Shown in pieces: positions 43,762 to 52,710 of a DNA stretch of 64,000 bases. Both the position numbers and the translations under genes were made by a program. The DNA lies in contig NZ_BTTW01000009.1 in the NCBI RefSeq assembly GCF_036245865.1, forward strand, positions 62,001 to 126,000, given 5' to 3'. The notes beneath the pieces were generated by a model that was not told the origin of the DNA, did no database searches, and saw only the letters and a program-made list of their open reading frames with translations. The first letter of the stretch is position 1; every line of letters begins with the position of its first letter. This DNA comes from Corallococcus caeni (GTDB lineage Bacteria > Myxococcota > Myxococcia > Myxococcales > Myxococcaceae).

Positions 43762-44940
43762 TCAGCTGCTCAAATCCCGCACGCGCTCCGCCAGGCTCTG
43801 CGTGAAGAGGCGGTAGATGCGCAGGGCCGCGGCCTCGTGCGTCTCCAGGAAGTATTGGAAGTCCGTCCGCGTGACGCGCAGGGCCCGCACCACCGTGTGC
43901 GCGCGCACGTGCGCGGACACCGGACCGTCGAGGATGAGGGAAATCTCCCCCAGGAACGCGCCCGGCCCCAGCATGTTGAGCTGGCGCGCGTCCGGGCCCG
44001 GGCCGGTGGACACGCTCACCATGCCCTCCAGCAGCACCACCAGCCCCATCCCCTTGGCGCCCTTCTCCAGCACCGTCGTCCCCGCCGGCAGCAACATGGG
44101 CCGGGCCAGGCGGTAGAGGTCGCGCATGTCCTCCAAAGACAGACCATCGAAGATGGGAATGGCTTTCAGATAGCCATAGCCATCCACCACCGGCGGCGCC
44201 TTCTCCGCCGCGGCTGCGCCCTCCGGCGCCGACGCCAGCCCCAGCTGCTGGAGCAGCCGCGCCTGCTCCGCCTGGAGCAAGAGCAGCCCCGCCCCCGTCG
44301 CGTGCTTGATGCCGTCCGCCAGGAGCACCAGCGCGCGCCACGTCGCGCCCTCCGCGTCCAGCAGCTCGCACATGCGCAGCACCGCCTCCGGCCGCTGCGC
44401 GTCGTCCGCGGGCACCGCGCGCAGCATCTCCAGCTCCGCGTGGGCGTTGCCCAGCACCCGGAACACCTGCGCGGCCTCCATGGGCCGGTGCATGCGGCCC
44501 AAGAGGTGCGCCAGCGACTCGCGCGCGCCCAGCGCCTGGTACAGCGCCAGCGCCTGCTCCAGCGAACCGGCGCGCTCGAAGGCCGCCGCCGCGCGGGCCT
44601 GCTCTCCCACCCTCAGCCACGCCTCCGCCGCCAGGAGCGGCGCTCCGGCCTGTTCGTACAGCGGCGCCGCGCCCGCGTCGTCGCCATCCGCCTCCAGGAG
44701 CCGCGCCGCGCCCGCGAAGTCGCGCGCCTGCCGCAGCACCTCCACCAGCCGGGTGCGCGTGTCCGCGGGCACCGCCAGCGCCTCCTCCAGGACCCGCTCG
44801 CGCTGCCCCGCCCCCATCGCCTCGTAGGCCCGCACCGCCTCCCCCACCGCGCCCTTCAGCACCCGCGCCCACACCCCGCGCGTGACGCTGGAGCCAGGCC
44901 CCACGGCCACGTCGCCCGCCTTCGAATCGTCTGGAGTCAC
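43762..44940 (-). CDS. Helical-repeat plus single cyclic-nucleotide-binding domain protein (paralogue)
   Basis: A protein of about 392 residues, beginning at GTG 44940 (start uncertain; GTG 44964 and ATG 45018 are in frame). Residues 20-240 are TPR-like helices built from repeats such as FAGAARLLEADGDDAGAAPLYEQAG and LLAAEAWLRVGEQARAAAAFERAG. One cNMP-binding domain sits at about 285-385 (GTTVLEKGAKGMGLVVLLEG, LGPGAFLGEISLILDGPVSAH). The cassette LGEISLILDGPVSAH lacks the usual Arg, so nucleotide binding is uncertain. The neighbouring gene downstream on this strand is its paralogue with two such domains. Confidence 0.75.
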   Translation of the reverse strand: MTPDDSKAGDVAVGPGSSVTRGVWARVLKGAVGEAVRAYEAMGAGQRERVLEEALAVPADTRTRLVEVLRQARDFAGAARLLEADGDDAGAAPLYEQAGAPLLAAEAWLRVGEQARAAAAFERAGSLEQALALYQALGARESLAHLLGRMHRPMEAAQVFRVLGNAHAELEMLRAVPADDAQRPEAVLRMCELLDAEGATWRALVLLADGIKHATGAGLLLLQAEQARLLQQLGLASAPEGAAAAEKAPPVVDGYGYLKAIPIFDGLSLEDMRDLYRLARPMLLPAGTTVLEKGAKGMGLVVLLEGMVSVSTGPGPDARQLNMLGPGAFLGEISLILDGPVSAHVRAHTVVRALRVTRTDFQYFLETHEAAALRIYRLFTQSLAERVRDLSS

Positions 44941-45064
44941 GGCCTTGTCGTTCCCCCCGGACACCCTGGCGGACCATGGACGTCCCCACCGGGGTCCGGG
45001 ACCTTGATTCCGTAGCATCCTGAAACAGGGAAAGCCAGTCATCACGGGTAGATGGGGCGGGCCT

Positions 45065-45079
45065 TGGACACACTGTCCA
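45065..45079. promoter_or_regulatory. 15 bp palindrome in divergent promoter region
   Basis: TGGACA-CAC-TGTCCA is a perfect inverted repeat with a three-base centre, between the divergent genes starting at 44940 and 45221. Symmetry and position fit a binding site for a dimeric repressor or activator. A second small repeat, ACCCTG/CAGGGT, lies at 45127-45143. Confidence 0.45.
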
Positions 45080-45220
45080 CTGCTCGGATTGCTTGCGTGG
45101 AACCTGAGAGGTTGGGGGTCGGATGAACCCTGCGCTTCAGGGTGGCTGTCTGGATTGAGAGGGATTCCCCATATTCCGGTCTCCCTTCCCCAAGGGACTC
45201 CTACCCAAGGTGTCTTCCCC

Positions 45221-46009
45221 ATGACGACACGCCCCGCTGCCTTCCGTTGCCTCCCGGTCCTGGAGTCGTCCTACCTCCGCCGCGCGCGGGCCGCCGCCGC
45301 GCGCGCGGGCTGCCTGCTGCTGCTCGCGTCGGGAGCCGCTGGCGCCCAGGAGCCGGAGCCGCCCGAAGCCCCGGTGCGGGCCGAGGCCCCGGCCGCGAGC
45401 GCGGAAGGGGACGCGGCCCCGGCGGAGGACGCGGTGTGGGGCGAGGAGGCGCTGGTCCAGTCGGAGCTGCCGGCGTCGATGAAGGACGCGGCGCGGACGC
45501 TGGGGGAGGCGCCGGTGGTGGTGTGCTCGGGGTCGCTCCAGCAGGCCTACCGTCCGGGCCTGCTGCTCACCACGCCCCGGGACACCGTGCAGCGCGAGTC
45601 GCTCCAGTTCAGCGGCTGCCCCGTCAACGACGGCGTGGTGGTGGCGTCCGTGGGGCTGGAGACCCTGCACCTGAAGCGCGCGACGTGCATCGGCAACACG
45701 GGCGGGGCCTCTATCGCTACGGTGACGTGGTCCACCGGGGAGAGGTCCTCCGTGCGGTTGGACCACGTGGAGGTGCGTGCGGATGGCGCCATGCGGGTCT
45801 TCACGTCCGAGGGGACCATCGACGCCGGGCGTCACGCGGGCCACGGGGTGCGCCTGGTCACCGCCGTGCCCACCCTCACCACGCTGGCGGCCTGCGTCCA
45901 GCCGTCGGGACTCACGGCGAACGTGGGGGTCGCCACCCTCACCATCCTGGACCGGCCGGGCTCCGAGCCGGAGTCGGAGCCGGAGTCGGAGCGGGAGCGG
46001 GAGCCGTGA
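45221..46009 (+). CDS. Exported hypothetical protein with acidic repeat tail
   Basis: A 262-residue protein. After a basic start of about 18 residues there is a hydrophobic segment (AARAGCLLLLASGAAGAQEP) acting as signal peptide. A Pro/Ala/Glu-rich linker leads to a beta-rich region (PVVVCSGSLQQAYRPGLLL, SLQFSGCPVNDGVVVASVGLE, GASIATVTWSTGERSSVRLD) with four cysteines likely forming disulphides. The tail repeats Glu/Pro/Ser (GSEPESEPESERE). No family recognised. It stands just upstream of the envelope operon at 46100-50050, 91 bases away, and may belong to it. Confidence 0.7.
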   Translation: MTTRPAAFRCLPVLESSYLRRARAAAARAGCLLLLASGAAGAQEPEPPEAPVRAEAPAASAEGDAAPAEDAVWGEEALVQSELPASMKDAARTLGEAPVVVCSGSLQQAYRPGLLLTTPRDTVQRESLQFSGCPVNDGVVVASVGLETLHLKRATCIGNTGGASIATVTWSTGERSSVRLDHVEVRADGAMRVFTSEGTIDAGRHAGHGVRLVTAVPTLTTLAACVQPSGLTANVGVATLTILDRPGSEPESEPESEREREP

Positions 46010-46099
46010 CGGGAGCCGGGAGCGCGCGGTTGCTCCGCTGCTGAGCAGGCCATCCGCGCCGCTATCCAGGCGCGGTCCGGGCGTTATCGTGGGGGGGCC

Positions 46100-47440
46100 A
46101 TGAGGCCTGCCCCGGAGCGCCGGATGCGAATGCCACGAGTCACGGGGGGTTGGAGGGGGGCGGCGGTGGCCGGCCTCCTGGGGTCCGGCGCGGCCTGGGC
46201 GCACGCGGGCCTGCCGGAGACGTCCAACGTCACGCTGCGCAAGGGCCACCCCGAGGACTACTTCGTCGGCGCCACGTTCGGCGCGGTCATCTCGCGCGAC
46301 AGTGGGCGGACGTGGCGCTGGGTGTGTCCGGATGCCATGGGGTATGGCGGCTGGCGCCCGGAGTCCTTCGTCTGGCGCGAGTCGGGGGAGCTGCTGGCGG
46401 CCACCGGCAACGCGCTGCTGTCCTCGAAGGATGGCGCGTGTTCGTGGGCGTCGCACCCGGCGTTCAAGGACACGTGGGTGACGGGGCTCGCCGTGCACCC
46501 CACGGATGACGCGGTGCTGTACGTGACCACGGGCCGATCCACGTCGGCGACGAACGGGGTGTTCCGTTCGGAGGACGGCGGGCAGACGTGGCGGCCCTTG
46601 TCGCTCCAGCGCGCCGGCGTCCTCTTCTCCTCCGTGCGCGTGTCCACCGCGGAGCCGCGCACGCTCTACGTGTCCGCGTCGGACACGGCGCACATGTACC
46701 TGTTCCGCAGCGACGACGCGGGCGAGACGTGGGAGGAGCTGCCCCAGACCTTCCCGGACCTGGTGCGCCCGTTCGACTTCGTGGTGACGGCCACGGATCC
46801 GACGCAGGCGCACGGCGTCTGGGCGCGCGTGTCCGCGCAGGGCGCCACGCACATCCTCCACAGCACGGACGGGGGACGCACCTTCGTCGCGCGCTCGGGG
46901 GCGGGCATCGATGACGTCTTCGTCAACATGGACGTCTCCGCCGACGGCGGCACCGCGTGGGTGGCCACGTACAACGCCTTCTTCCGCAGCCAGCAGGGCG
47001 GCGCCTTCTCCAAGCTGACGCTGCCCACCGGCAACGCGTGCGTGACGCGCGTGGGGGACGTCCTCTACGGCTGCGGCTCGCCGTGGCTCCATGACTGGTC
47101 GCTGGCGCGCAGCAGCGACGAGGGCACCACCTGGGAGCCCCTCTTCAGCCTGGAGCAGATTCAAGGCAGCCATCAGTGCCCGGTGGGAACGCCCGTGCGG
47201 GAGCTGTGCCCGTCACGCTGGCCACAGGTCGCGGAGACGATTGGCGCGCCCCTCTACCCGGACGGCGTGCCGGACGCGGGCGTGCCGGATGCGGGCGTGC
47301 AGCCCGTGGAAGACGCGGGCACGCCCTCTGCCCCGAAGCCTTCCTCCGGTTGCGCCGCCGCGCCCGCGAGTACGCTGCTTCCCCTGTTCCTCCTTCCCCT
47401 GTTGCGTCGCGGCCGGCGGCGCGAGGACCCATGCCCATGA
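46100..47440 (+). CDS. Secreted BNR/VPS10-like propeller protein with MYXO-CTERM-like anchor
   Basis: A 446-residue protein. After the signal peptide (GAAVAGLLGSGAAWAHA) it has repeated Asp-box units (SRDSGRTW, SEDGGQTW, SDDAGETW, STDGGRTF, SSDEGTTW) that form a beta-propeller as in sialidase or sortilin-like proteins. A Pro/Asp/Ala linker (GVPDAGVPDAGVQ) leads to a C-terminal tripartite signal: Cys-containing SSGCAAAPAST, hydrophobic LLPLFLLPLL and basic RRGRRR, as in MYXO-CTERM sorted surface proteins. It should thus be displayed on the cell surface. Its stop overlaps the start of the next gene by ATGA. Confidence 0.85.
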   Translation: MRPAPERRMRMPRVTGGWRGAAVAGLLGSGAAWAHAGLPETSNVTLRKGHPEDYFVGATFGAVISRDSGRTWRWVCPDAMGYGGWRPESFVWRESGELLAATGNALLSSKDGACSWASHPAFKDTWVTGLAVHPTDDAVLYVTTGRSTSATNGVFRSEDGGQTWRPLSLQRAGVLFSSVRVSTAEPRTLYVSASDTAHMYLFRSDDAGETWEELPQTFPDLVRPFDFVVTATDPTQAHGVWARVSAQGATHILHSTDGGRTFVARSGAGIDDVFVNMDVSADGGTAWVATYNAFFRSQQGGAFSKLTLPTGNACVTRVGDVLYGCGSPWLHDWSLARSSDEGTTWEPLFSLEQIQGSHQCPVGTPVRELCPSRWPQVAETIGAPLYPDGVPDAGVPDAGVQPVEDAGTPSAPKPSSGCAAAPASTLLPLFLLPLLRRGRRREDPCP

Positions 47441-48081
47441 AGCCGATGAAGACGTCCCTGCCGTGGAGCATCACCGCCGTCGCGCTGCTCGCCCTGAGCG
47501 CCTGCAACGGCGACGACGACACCGACGCCACGGCGTGCGACGAGCCGCTGTACGCGGGCGGCGCCACGGATGAGGCCTGGCGCACGCTGGTGGATGCGCG
47601 GAACCAGCCCCAGGACAGCTCGCGCGCGGTGACGCTCGTGTCGCCCGGGTCCGGGCAGTCGTACTTCACGGACCAGGCCGCGCCGCTGTGGCAGTGGACG
47701 TCCCCGCTGCGCGCGTCGCGGGAGCGACCCGGCCGCATGGTGCCCTCGCTGGAGGGCCACCCGCGCGAGTCGAAGCGCTCCGTCCTCGCGTGGCTGGGGA
47801 ACTGGGTGCTGCCCACCGCCGAGGCCCACCTGCCGCCGTACACGGGCGACCTGTACTGGGTGAAGGTCTACGCGCAGGGGAGCGAGTGCCCCATCGCGCA
47901 GGTGTTGACGACCGAATTGCAGTGGCAACTGGATGACGGCTCCTGGCGGACGGTGAAGGACGCGGCGGGCAAGGCGTTGTCGGTGCAGGTGGAGAGCGCG
48001 TACCTGGTGCAGAACCGCATCACGGAGGGGCCCTACACGCTGGGGACGCCGGTGCCCTTCTCGATGGGGATGGCCAGGTGA
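47437..48081 (+). CDS. Lipoprotein of unknown function in propeller/cytochrome operon
   Basis: A 214-residue lipoprotein with a signal peptide and lipobox LSAC, then an acidic stretch (GDDDTDATAC). It has strands typical of a small beta-sandwich (SRAVTLVSPGSGQSYF, YTGDLYWVKVYAQGS, ITEGPYTLGTPVPFSM). A single C-terminal cysteine pair may bridge. ATG 47437 overlaps the previous stop as ATGA and the end overlaps the next start as GTGA, showing tight coupling. The in-frame ATG 47431 is an alternative. I do not recognise the family. Confidence 0.75.
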   Translation: MKPMKTSLPWSITAVALLALSACNGDDDTDATACDEPLYAGGATDEAWRTLVDARNQPQDSSRAVTLVSPGSGQSYFTDQAAPLWQWTSPLRASRERPGRMVPSLEGHPRESKRSVLAWLGNWVLPTAEAHLPPYTGDLYWVKVYAQGSECPIAQVLTTELQWQLDDGSWRTVKDAAGKALSVQVESAYLVQNRITEGPYTLGTPVPFSMGMAR

Positions 48082-49331
48082 GGCGCCGCGCGAGGCTCGG
48101 CGTCTGGCTTTGCGCGCTGGCGCTCGCCGCGTGCAACGACGGCGCGCTCCGGGCGGAGGGCACGCTGGAGGTGCCCGCGCTGACGTACGCGGATGCGGAC
48201 CCGTGGACGCGGGGAGGCTCGGCGGTGCCGCCTCCGGGGCCTTCCGGGCGGCTGCTGGTGACGAACAGCCTGGATGACTCCGTGAGCCTGCTGGACATGG
48301 ACGGGCTGGGCACGCCGGGCTGGGGCGAGCTGGCGCGCGTGCCGGTGGGGCTCAACCCGGTGGAACTGGAGGGGCCGCACCACACGGCGGTGTCCCCTGC
48401 TGGGGACTTCTATTACGTGGGCATCTCCAACTACGTGCCCGGCGGCGGCTCCGGTCCGCACGGCGCGCACGGCACGGGCACGGCGGACGGCTACTGCCTG
48501 AAGCTGAGCGCGAAGGACAACCGGCTGGTGGCGTCCGCGCGCGTGGACCGCAACCCCGGGGACGTCATCGTCAGCGCGGATGGGCGCACGCTGTACCAGA
48601 CGCACTTCGACCTCTTGCGCATCGCGGACGTGGCGCGGCAGGGCGGGCCGGAGGAGGACATGGTCGCGCGCCTGGCCATCCTCGACGCGGAGACGATGAC
48701 GGTGAAGGCGCGGGTGAAGGTGTGCCCCGCGCCGCACGCGGTGCGCCTGTCCGCGGACGAGCGCACGGCGTACGTGGCCTGCTGGTCGGACGAGGTCGCG
48801 GTGGTGGACCTGGCGGCGGAGGGCATGCCGGTGACGCGCGTGAAGGTGGCGTCAGGCTCCGGCACGGCGACGAACCCGCGCCACCAGCCGTACGCGCTGA
48901 CGGTGTCGCCCACGACGGGAGACGTGTGGGTCAGCTCGCTGGCGAGCAAGCAGGTGCAGGTGCTGGAGCCCGGGACGCGCACGATGAACCCGGAGCGCAC
49001 GGTGTACCTGCGCGGCGCGCCCATGTTCGGCGCGTTCACGCGGGACGGGCGCACGCTGTACCTGCCCTATCAGCAGGAGGACGCGGTGGCGGTCATCGAC
49101 GCGGCGACGTCCACGGTGTCGCGCACGCTGCCGCTGTCGCAGGCGGGCTGTGTCAACGTGCACCAGTTCATGCTGACCCCGGACGAGCGCCACGGGCTCG
49201 CGGTCTGCGAGGGGGACCACATCGGCCCGGGCACGTTGCACGTGGTGGACCTGGCGGAGGGCACGGTGGTGTCCACGGTGCAGATGGGCCTCTTCCCGGA
49301 CTCGGTGAGCCTGCTGCGGGGGCAGCCGTGA
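48078..49331 (+). CDS. YVTN-type beta-propeller lipoprotein
   Basis: A 417-residue lipoprotein with lipobox LAAC (Cys19), starting at GTG 48078 that overlaps the previous stop (GTGA). The rest contains YVTN-like blades with the usual RLLVTNSLDDSVSLLDMDG, TLYQTHFDLLRI, TAYVACWSDEVAVVDLAA, GDVWVSSLASKQVQVLEPG, RTLYLPYQQEDAVAVIDAAT and CEGDHIGPGTLHVVDL. Cysteines and the propeller suggest an envelope electron-transfer or adhesion part. The next gene, a cytochrome c, begins at the last base of this one. Confidence 0.85.
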   Translation: MRRRARLGVWLCALALAACNDGALRAEGTLEVPALTYADADPWTRGGSAVPPPGPSGRLLVTNSLDDSVSLLDMDGLGTPGWGELARVPVGLNPVELEGPHHTAVSPAGDFYYVGISNYVPGGGSGPHGAHGTGTADGYCLKLSAKDNRLVASARVDRNPGDVIVSADGRTLYQTHFDLLRIADVARQGGPEEDMVARLAILDAETMTVKARVKVCPAPHAVRLSADERTAYVACWSDEVAVVDLAAEGMPVTRVKVASGSGTATNPRHQPYALTVSPTTGDVWVSSLASKQVQVLEPGTRTMNPERTVYLRGAPMFGAFTRDGRTLYLPYQQEDAVAVIDAATSTVSRTLPLSQAGCVNVHQFMLTPDERHGLAVCEGDHIGPGTLHVVDLAEGTVVSTVQMGLFPDSVSLLRGQP

Positions 49332-50050
49332 TGCGGGGCCTGCGTGGGGGTGTGGCGGCGCTGCTCGTGGGCGTGCTGGCCGGGTGCGGCGGAGAGGTGG
49401 AGCCCCGGGCCGCGGCGGACTTCGGGGAGGCGCTGTTCCAGGACGCGCGGTTGTCGGAGAGCACGTTCAACCGCTTCTCGTGCGCGACGTGCCACGTGAC
49501 GACGCCGGAGGCGCCGGCGGGGCGCATCGACTCCGGCCATTCGCTCTACAACGTGGCGGCGCGGCCCAGCTGGTGGGGCGGCTACGAGACGCACCTGCTG
49601 GACGCGGTGAACTTCTGCTACGTGAACTTCATGCGCGGGGTGACGAAGCTGGAGGCGGAGGATCCGCGCTCCCGCGCGCTGTACGAGTACCTGTCGCGGA
49701 TCAGCCCGGACGCGCGGGCGCCCGCGCTGCCGTTCACGGTGGTGAAGGACATCCAGGACGTGCCCCGGGGGGACATCGCGCGAGGAGAAGCGGTGTACCG
49801 GGCGGCGTGCCAGAGCTGCCACGGCGCGACGCACACCGGTGAGGGACGGCTGACGGAGCTGGCGTCGCTGCTGCCGGAGGTGACGCAGGACTACGACCGG
49901 CTCTTCCCGGGCATCCCGCACGCGCAGGTCGTCATCGAGAAGGTGCGGCACGGGCAGTTCTTCGGCGTGGGAGGCAACATGCCGCCCTACGGCACGGAGG
50001 CCCTGTCCGACGCGGACCTGGGCGCGCTGCTCACGTACCTGGGGTTGTAG
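49331..50050 (+). CDS. Dihaem cytochrome c lipoprotein
   Basis: A 239-residue lipoprotein with signal peptide (lipobox LAGC) and two haem motifs, CATCH (Cys51-His55) and CQSCH (Cys160-His164). Possible axial Met residues lie in NFMRG and NMPPYG. The first haem domain resembles the cytochrome c peroxidase (MauG/CcpA) N-terminal type (DARLSESTFNRFSCATCH), the second a cytochrome c with ARGEAVYRAACQSCHG. It should be located in the periplasm or surface and pass electrons. It is the last of four coupled genes (starts at the TGATG junction), so a role in an extracellular redox complex is likely. Partner enzyme unknown. Confidence 0.85.
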   Translation: MRGLRGGVAALLVGVLAGCGGEVEPRAAADFGEALFQDARLSESTFNRFSCATCHVTTPEAPAGRIDSGHSLYNVAARPSWWGGYETHLLDAVNFCYVNFMRGVTKLEAEDPRSRALYEYLSRISPDARAPALPFTVVKDIQDVPRGDIARGEAVYRAACQSCHGATHTGEGRLTELASLLPEVTQDYDRLFPGIPHAQVVIEKVRHGQFFGVGGNMPPYGTEALSDADLGALLTYLGL

Positions 50051-50154
50051 CCGTCCGGCCGCAGCTCCCTGACAGGTGAACGGGCAAGGAGGGAGGCGTC
50101 AGGCTCCCCGCCCCTGCCCATGCGCTCCGGGCCGCCTCACCTCTAAAGCCACTC

Positions 50155-52617
50155 ATGGCTTCGTCGGGTTCACAGGAGCGGGGCCCTTCCGCGGAAGGGC
50201 GCACGTCCATGAGGGGCACGGCTGCCTCGTCCCTGGCCAGGTTGCTGGACACCGACCGCGAAGCGCTCGTCGGGGAGTGGGTCGCCCGCGTGACGCCCCT
50301 GTTCTCCACCCTGCGCCTGTCACGCGAGCAGATCATCGATGCCCTGCCCGCCTTCCTCGATGAGCTGCACGCCGCGCTCGTGCACGCGGAGGAGGAGCCC
50401 GACAGCGGCCCGCTCCACCACAGCGAGGCCGCCGAGGCCCATGGCCGCCAGCGCCTGCGGCTGGGCGCCGACGTGACCCTGGTCACGCGAGAATACGCCC
50501 TCCTGCGCGACTGCATCCTCGCGCGGGCCGAGCGCGCGGACGTGGACGTGCCGCTGTCGCAGGTGCGCGTGCTCTGCGCCTCCATCGACGAGGCGATGGC
50601 CCTGGCCTCGCTCCCCTTCGCGTCCGACAGCGCCGAGCGCCACCACGCGGAGGCCGAGGAGCGCGAGCGCTTCTTCCAGCTGTCCCCGGACATGTTCAGC
50701 ATCGCGGGCATGGACGGGTACTTCAAGCGCGTGAACGAGCACTTCGTCCACGTGCTCGGGTGGACCCAGACGGAGCTCTACCAGCGCCCCTTCATGGAGC
50801 TCGTCCACCCCGACGACCAGGAGGCCACCCGCGCGGAGCTGCGCAAGCTCTCCCAGGGCATCCCCAGCCTGCGCTTCGAGAACCGCTTCCGCGCCCGCGA
50901 CGGCCACTACCGGTGGCTCGCGTGGGCCTCGCGCCCCGTGCCCGCGCTGGGCCTCATCTACGCCGCCGCGCGCGACATCACCGAACAGAAGGCCGTCGCC
51001 CACGAGCGCGAGCGCCTGCTGGAGGCCGTGCGCGACAGCGAGGCCCGCTTCCGCAACATGGCGGACCACGCCCCCGTCATGCTCTGGGTGACGGACACGC
51101 AGGGCGCCACGACCTACATGAACCGGGGCTGGTATGCCTTCACCGGCCAGACGGAGGCCACGGGGCTGGGCTTCGGCTGGCTCGACGCCATCCACCCCGA
51201 CGACCTGGAGCGCACGCGGCGGACCTTCCTGGACTCCAGCCTCGCCCGGCGGCCCTTCCGGCTGGACTACCGGCTGCGCGGCGCGGACGGCCAGTACCAC
51301 TGGTCCGTGGACACCGGCTCGCCCCGCTTCGACACGGAGGGGCAGTTCCTGGGCTACATCGGCAGCGTCATCGATATCAGCGACCGCAAGCAGGCGGAGA
51401 TGGAGCGCGAGGCCCTGCTCTCCCGTGAGAGCGCCGCGCGCAAGGAGGCGGAGGAGGCCAACCAGCTCAAGGACGAGTTCCTCGCCACCGTCAGCCATGA
51501 GCTGCGCACGCCGCTCACGGCCATCCTCGGCTGGGTGCAGCTCTTGCGCACCGGCCACCTGCCCGAGTCCCGCCGCGAGCGCGCGCTGGAGACCATGGAG
51601 CGCAACGCGCGCGCGCAGGGCCAGCTCATCGAGGACCTGCTCGACGTCAGCCGCATCGTGTCCGGCAAGCTCAAGCTGGACGTGGCGCCGGTGGACCTGT
51701 CCATGGTGGTGCGGCAGGCGATGGAGTCCGTGCGGCCCGCGGCGGACGCGCGCGGCATCCAGGTGCGGGCCACGGTGGACACCTCCAGCAGCGTCATGGG
51801 TGACACGCACCGGCTCCAGCAGGTGGTGTGGAACCTGCTGTCCAACGCGGTGAAGTTCACGCCCCGGGGCGGCGACGTGAGGCTGGTGGTGGCGCGGCGC
51901 AACTCCTCCGTGGAGCTCACCGTGGAGGACAGCGGCCAGGGCATCCCCGAAGCCTTCCTGCCCCACGTCTTCGAGCGCTTCCGCCAGGCCGACAGCGGCA
52001 CCACGCGCAAGACGGGCGGGCTGGGGCTGGGGCTGTCCATCGTGCGGCACATCGTGGAGATGCACGGCGGCACCGTCTCCGCCGCCAGCGAGGGAGAAGG
52101 CCGGGGCGCCACCTTCACGGTGCGCCTGCCCGTGTCCGTCACGCAGCCGCGCGACCCGGCCATGCCGCCCTTGCCACGGCCTCCGGTGCCCGGCCGGGCG
52201 CCCATGCCCCCTCCGGAGCTGGGCGGCGTGAAGGTGCTCGTGGTGGACGACGAGGAGGACGCGCGCGAGCTGTTGCGCACGCTCCTGGAGGACAGCGGAG
52301 CGCACGTGGCGACGGCGGGCTCCGCGGCGGAGGGGCTCCAGGTGCTCCAGGTGGAGCACCCGGACGTGCTCGTCTCCGACATCGGCATGCCGGGCACGGA
52401 TGGCTATGGCTTCATCAAGCAGGTGCGCGCGCTGCCGGATGAAAAGGGAGGCCGCACCCCGGCGGTGGCCATCACCGCCTACGCCCGCTCCGAGGACCGC
52501 ACCCGCGTGCTGCGCGCCGGCTTCCAGAGCCACGTGCCCAAGCCCGTGGAGCCCGGGGAACTGCTCGCCGTGCTCGCGTCGCTCGCGGGCCGGTACCAGC
52601 CGCTCCCCAAGGCGTGA
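50155..52617 (+). CDS. Hybrid histidine kinase: RsbRD-like, two PAS, HisKA, HATPase, receiver
   Basis: An 820-residue soluble hybrid kinase. Residues 25-155 form a helical RsbRD-like N-terminal domain (LARLLDTDREALVGEWVARV, VTREYALLRDCIL). PAS1 is at about 170-285 and PAS2 at about 295-420, both with PAC endings (RDITEQKA, VIDISDRKQ). HisKA carries His448 in SHELRTPLTAILGW. The ATPase domain has NLLSNAVKFTP, EDSGQGIP and GLGLGLSI. A C-terminal receiver begins VLVVDDEED with phosphoacceptor Asp742 (VLVSDIGMP) and Lys in VPKPVEP. All catalytic residues are present. It is likely a phosphorelay starter controlled by a cytoplasmic ligand. Start ATG 50155. Confidence 0.92.
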   Translation: MASSGSQERGPSAEGRTSMRGTAASSLARLLDTDREALVGEWVARVTPLFSTLRLSREQIIDALPAFLDELHAALVHAEEEPDSGPLHHSEAAEAHGRQRLRLGADVTLVTREYALLRDCILARAERADVDVPLSQVRVLCASIDEAMALASLPFASDSAERHHAEAEERERFFQLSPDMFSIAGMDGYFKRVNEHFVHVLGWTQTELYQRPFMELVHPDDQEATRAELRKLSQGIPSLRFENRFRARDGHYRWLAWASRPVPALGLIYAAARDITEQKAVAHERERLLEAVRDSEARFRNMADHAPVMLWVTDTQGATTYMNRGWYAFTGQTEATGLGFGWLDAIHPDDLERTRRTFLDSSLARRPFRLDYRLRGADGQYHWSVDTGSPRFDTEGQFLGYIGSVIDISDRKQAEMEREALLSRESAARKEAEEANQLKDEFLATVSHELRTPLTAILGWVQLLRTGHLPESRRERALETMERNARAQGQLIEDLLDVSRIVSGKLKLDVAPVDLSMVVRQAMESVRPAADARGIQVRATVDTSSSVMGDTHRLQQVVWNLLSNAVKFTPRGGDVRLVVARRNSSVELTVEDSGQGIPEAFLPHVFERFRQADSGTTRKTGGLGLGLSIVRHIVEMHGGTVSAASEGEGRGATFTVRLPVSVTQPRDPAMPPLPRPPVPGRAPMPPPELGGVKVLVVDDEEDARELLRTLLEDSGAHVATAGSAAEGLQVLQVEHPDVLVSDIGMPGTDGYGFIKQVRALPDEKGGRTPAVAITAYARSEDRTRVLRAGFQSHVPKPVEPGELLAVLASLAGRYQPLPKA

Positions 52618-52710
52618 CGGCCGATCACCCCCGCGCGCCACGTAGGACGCCGGACACGGCGGGCCGCATCCTCCTGGCCAGCGGGCGGGGGCAGGGCTTA
52701 CCTTCCCGGC

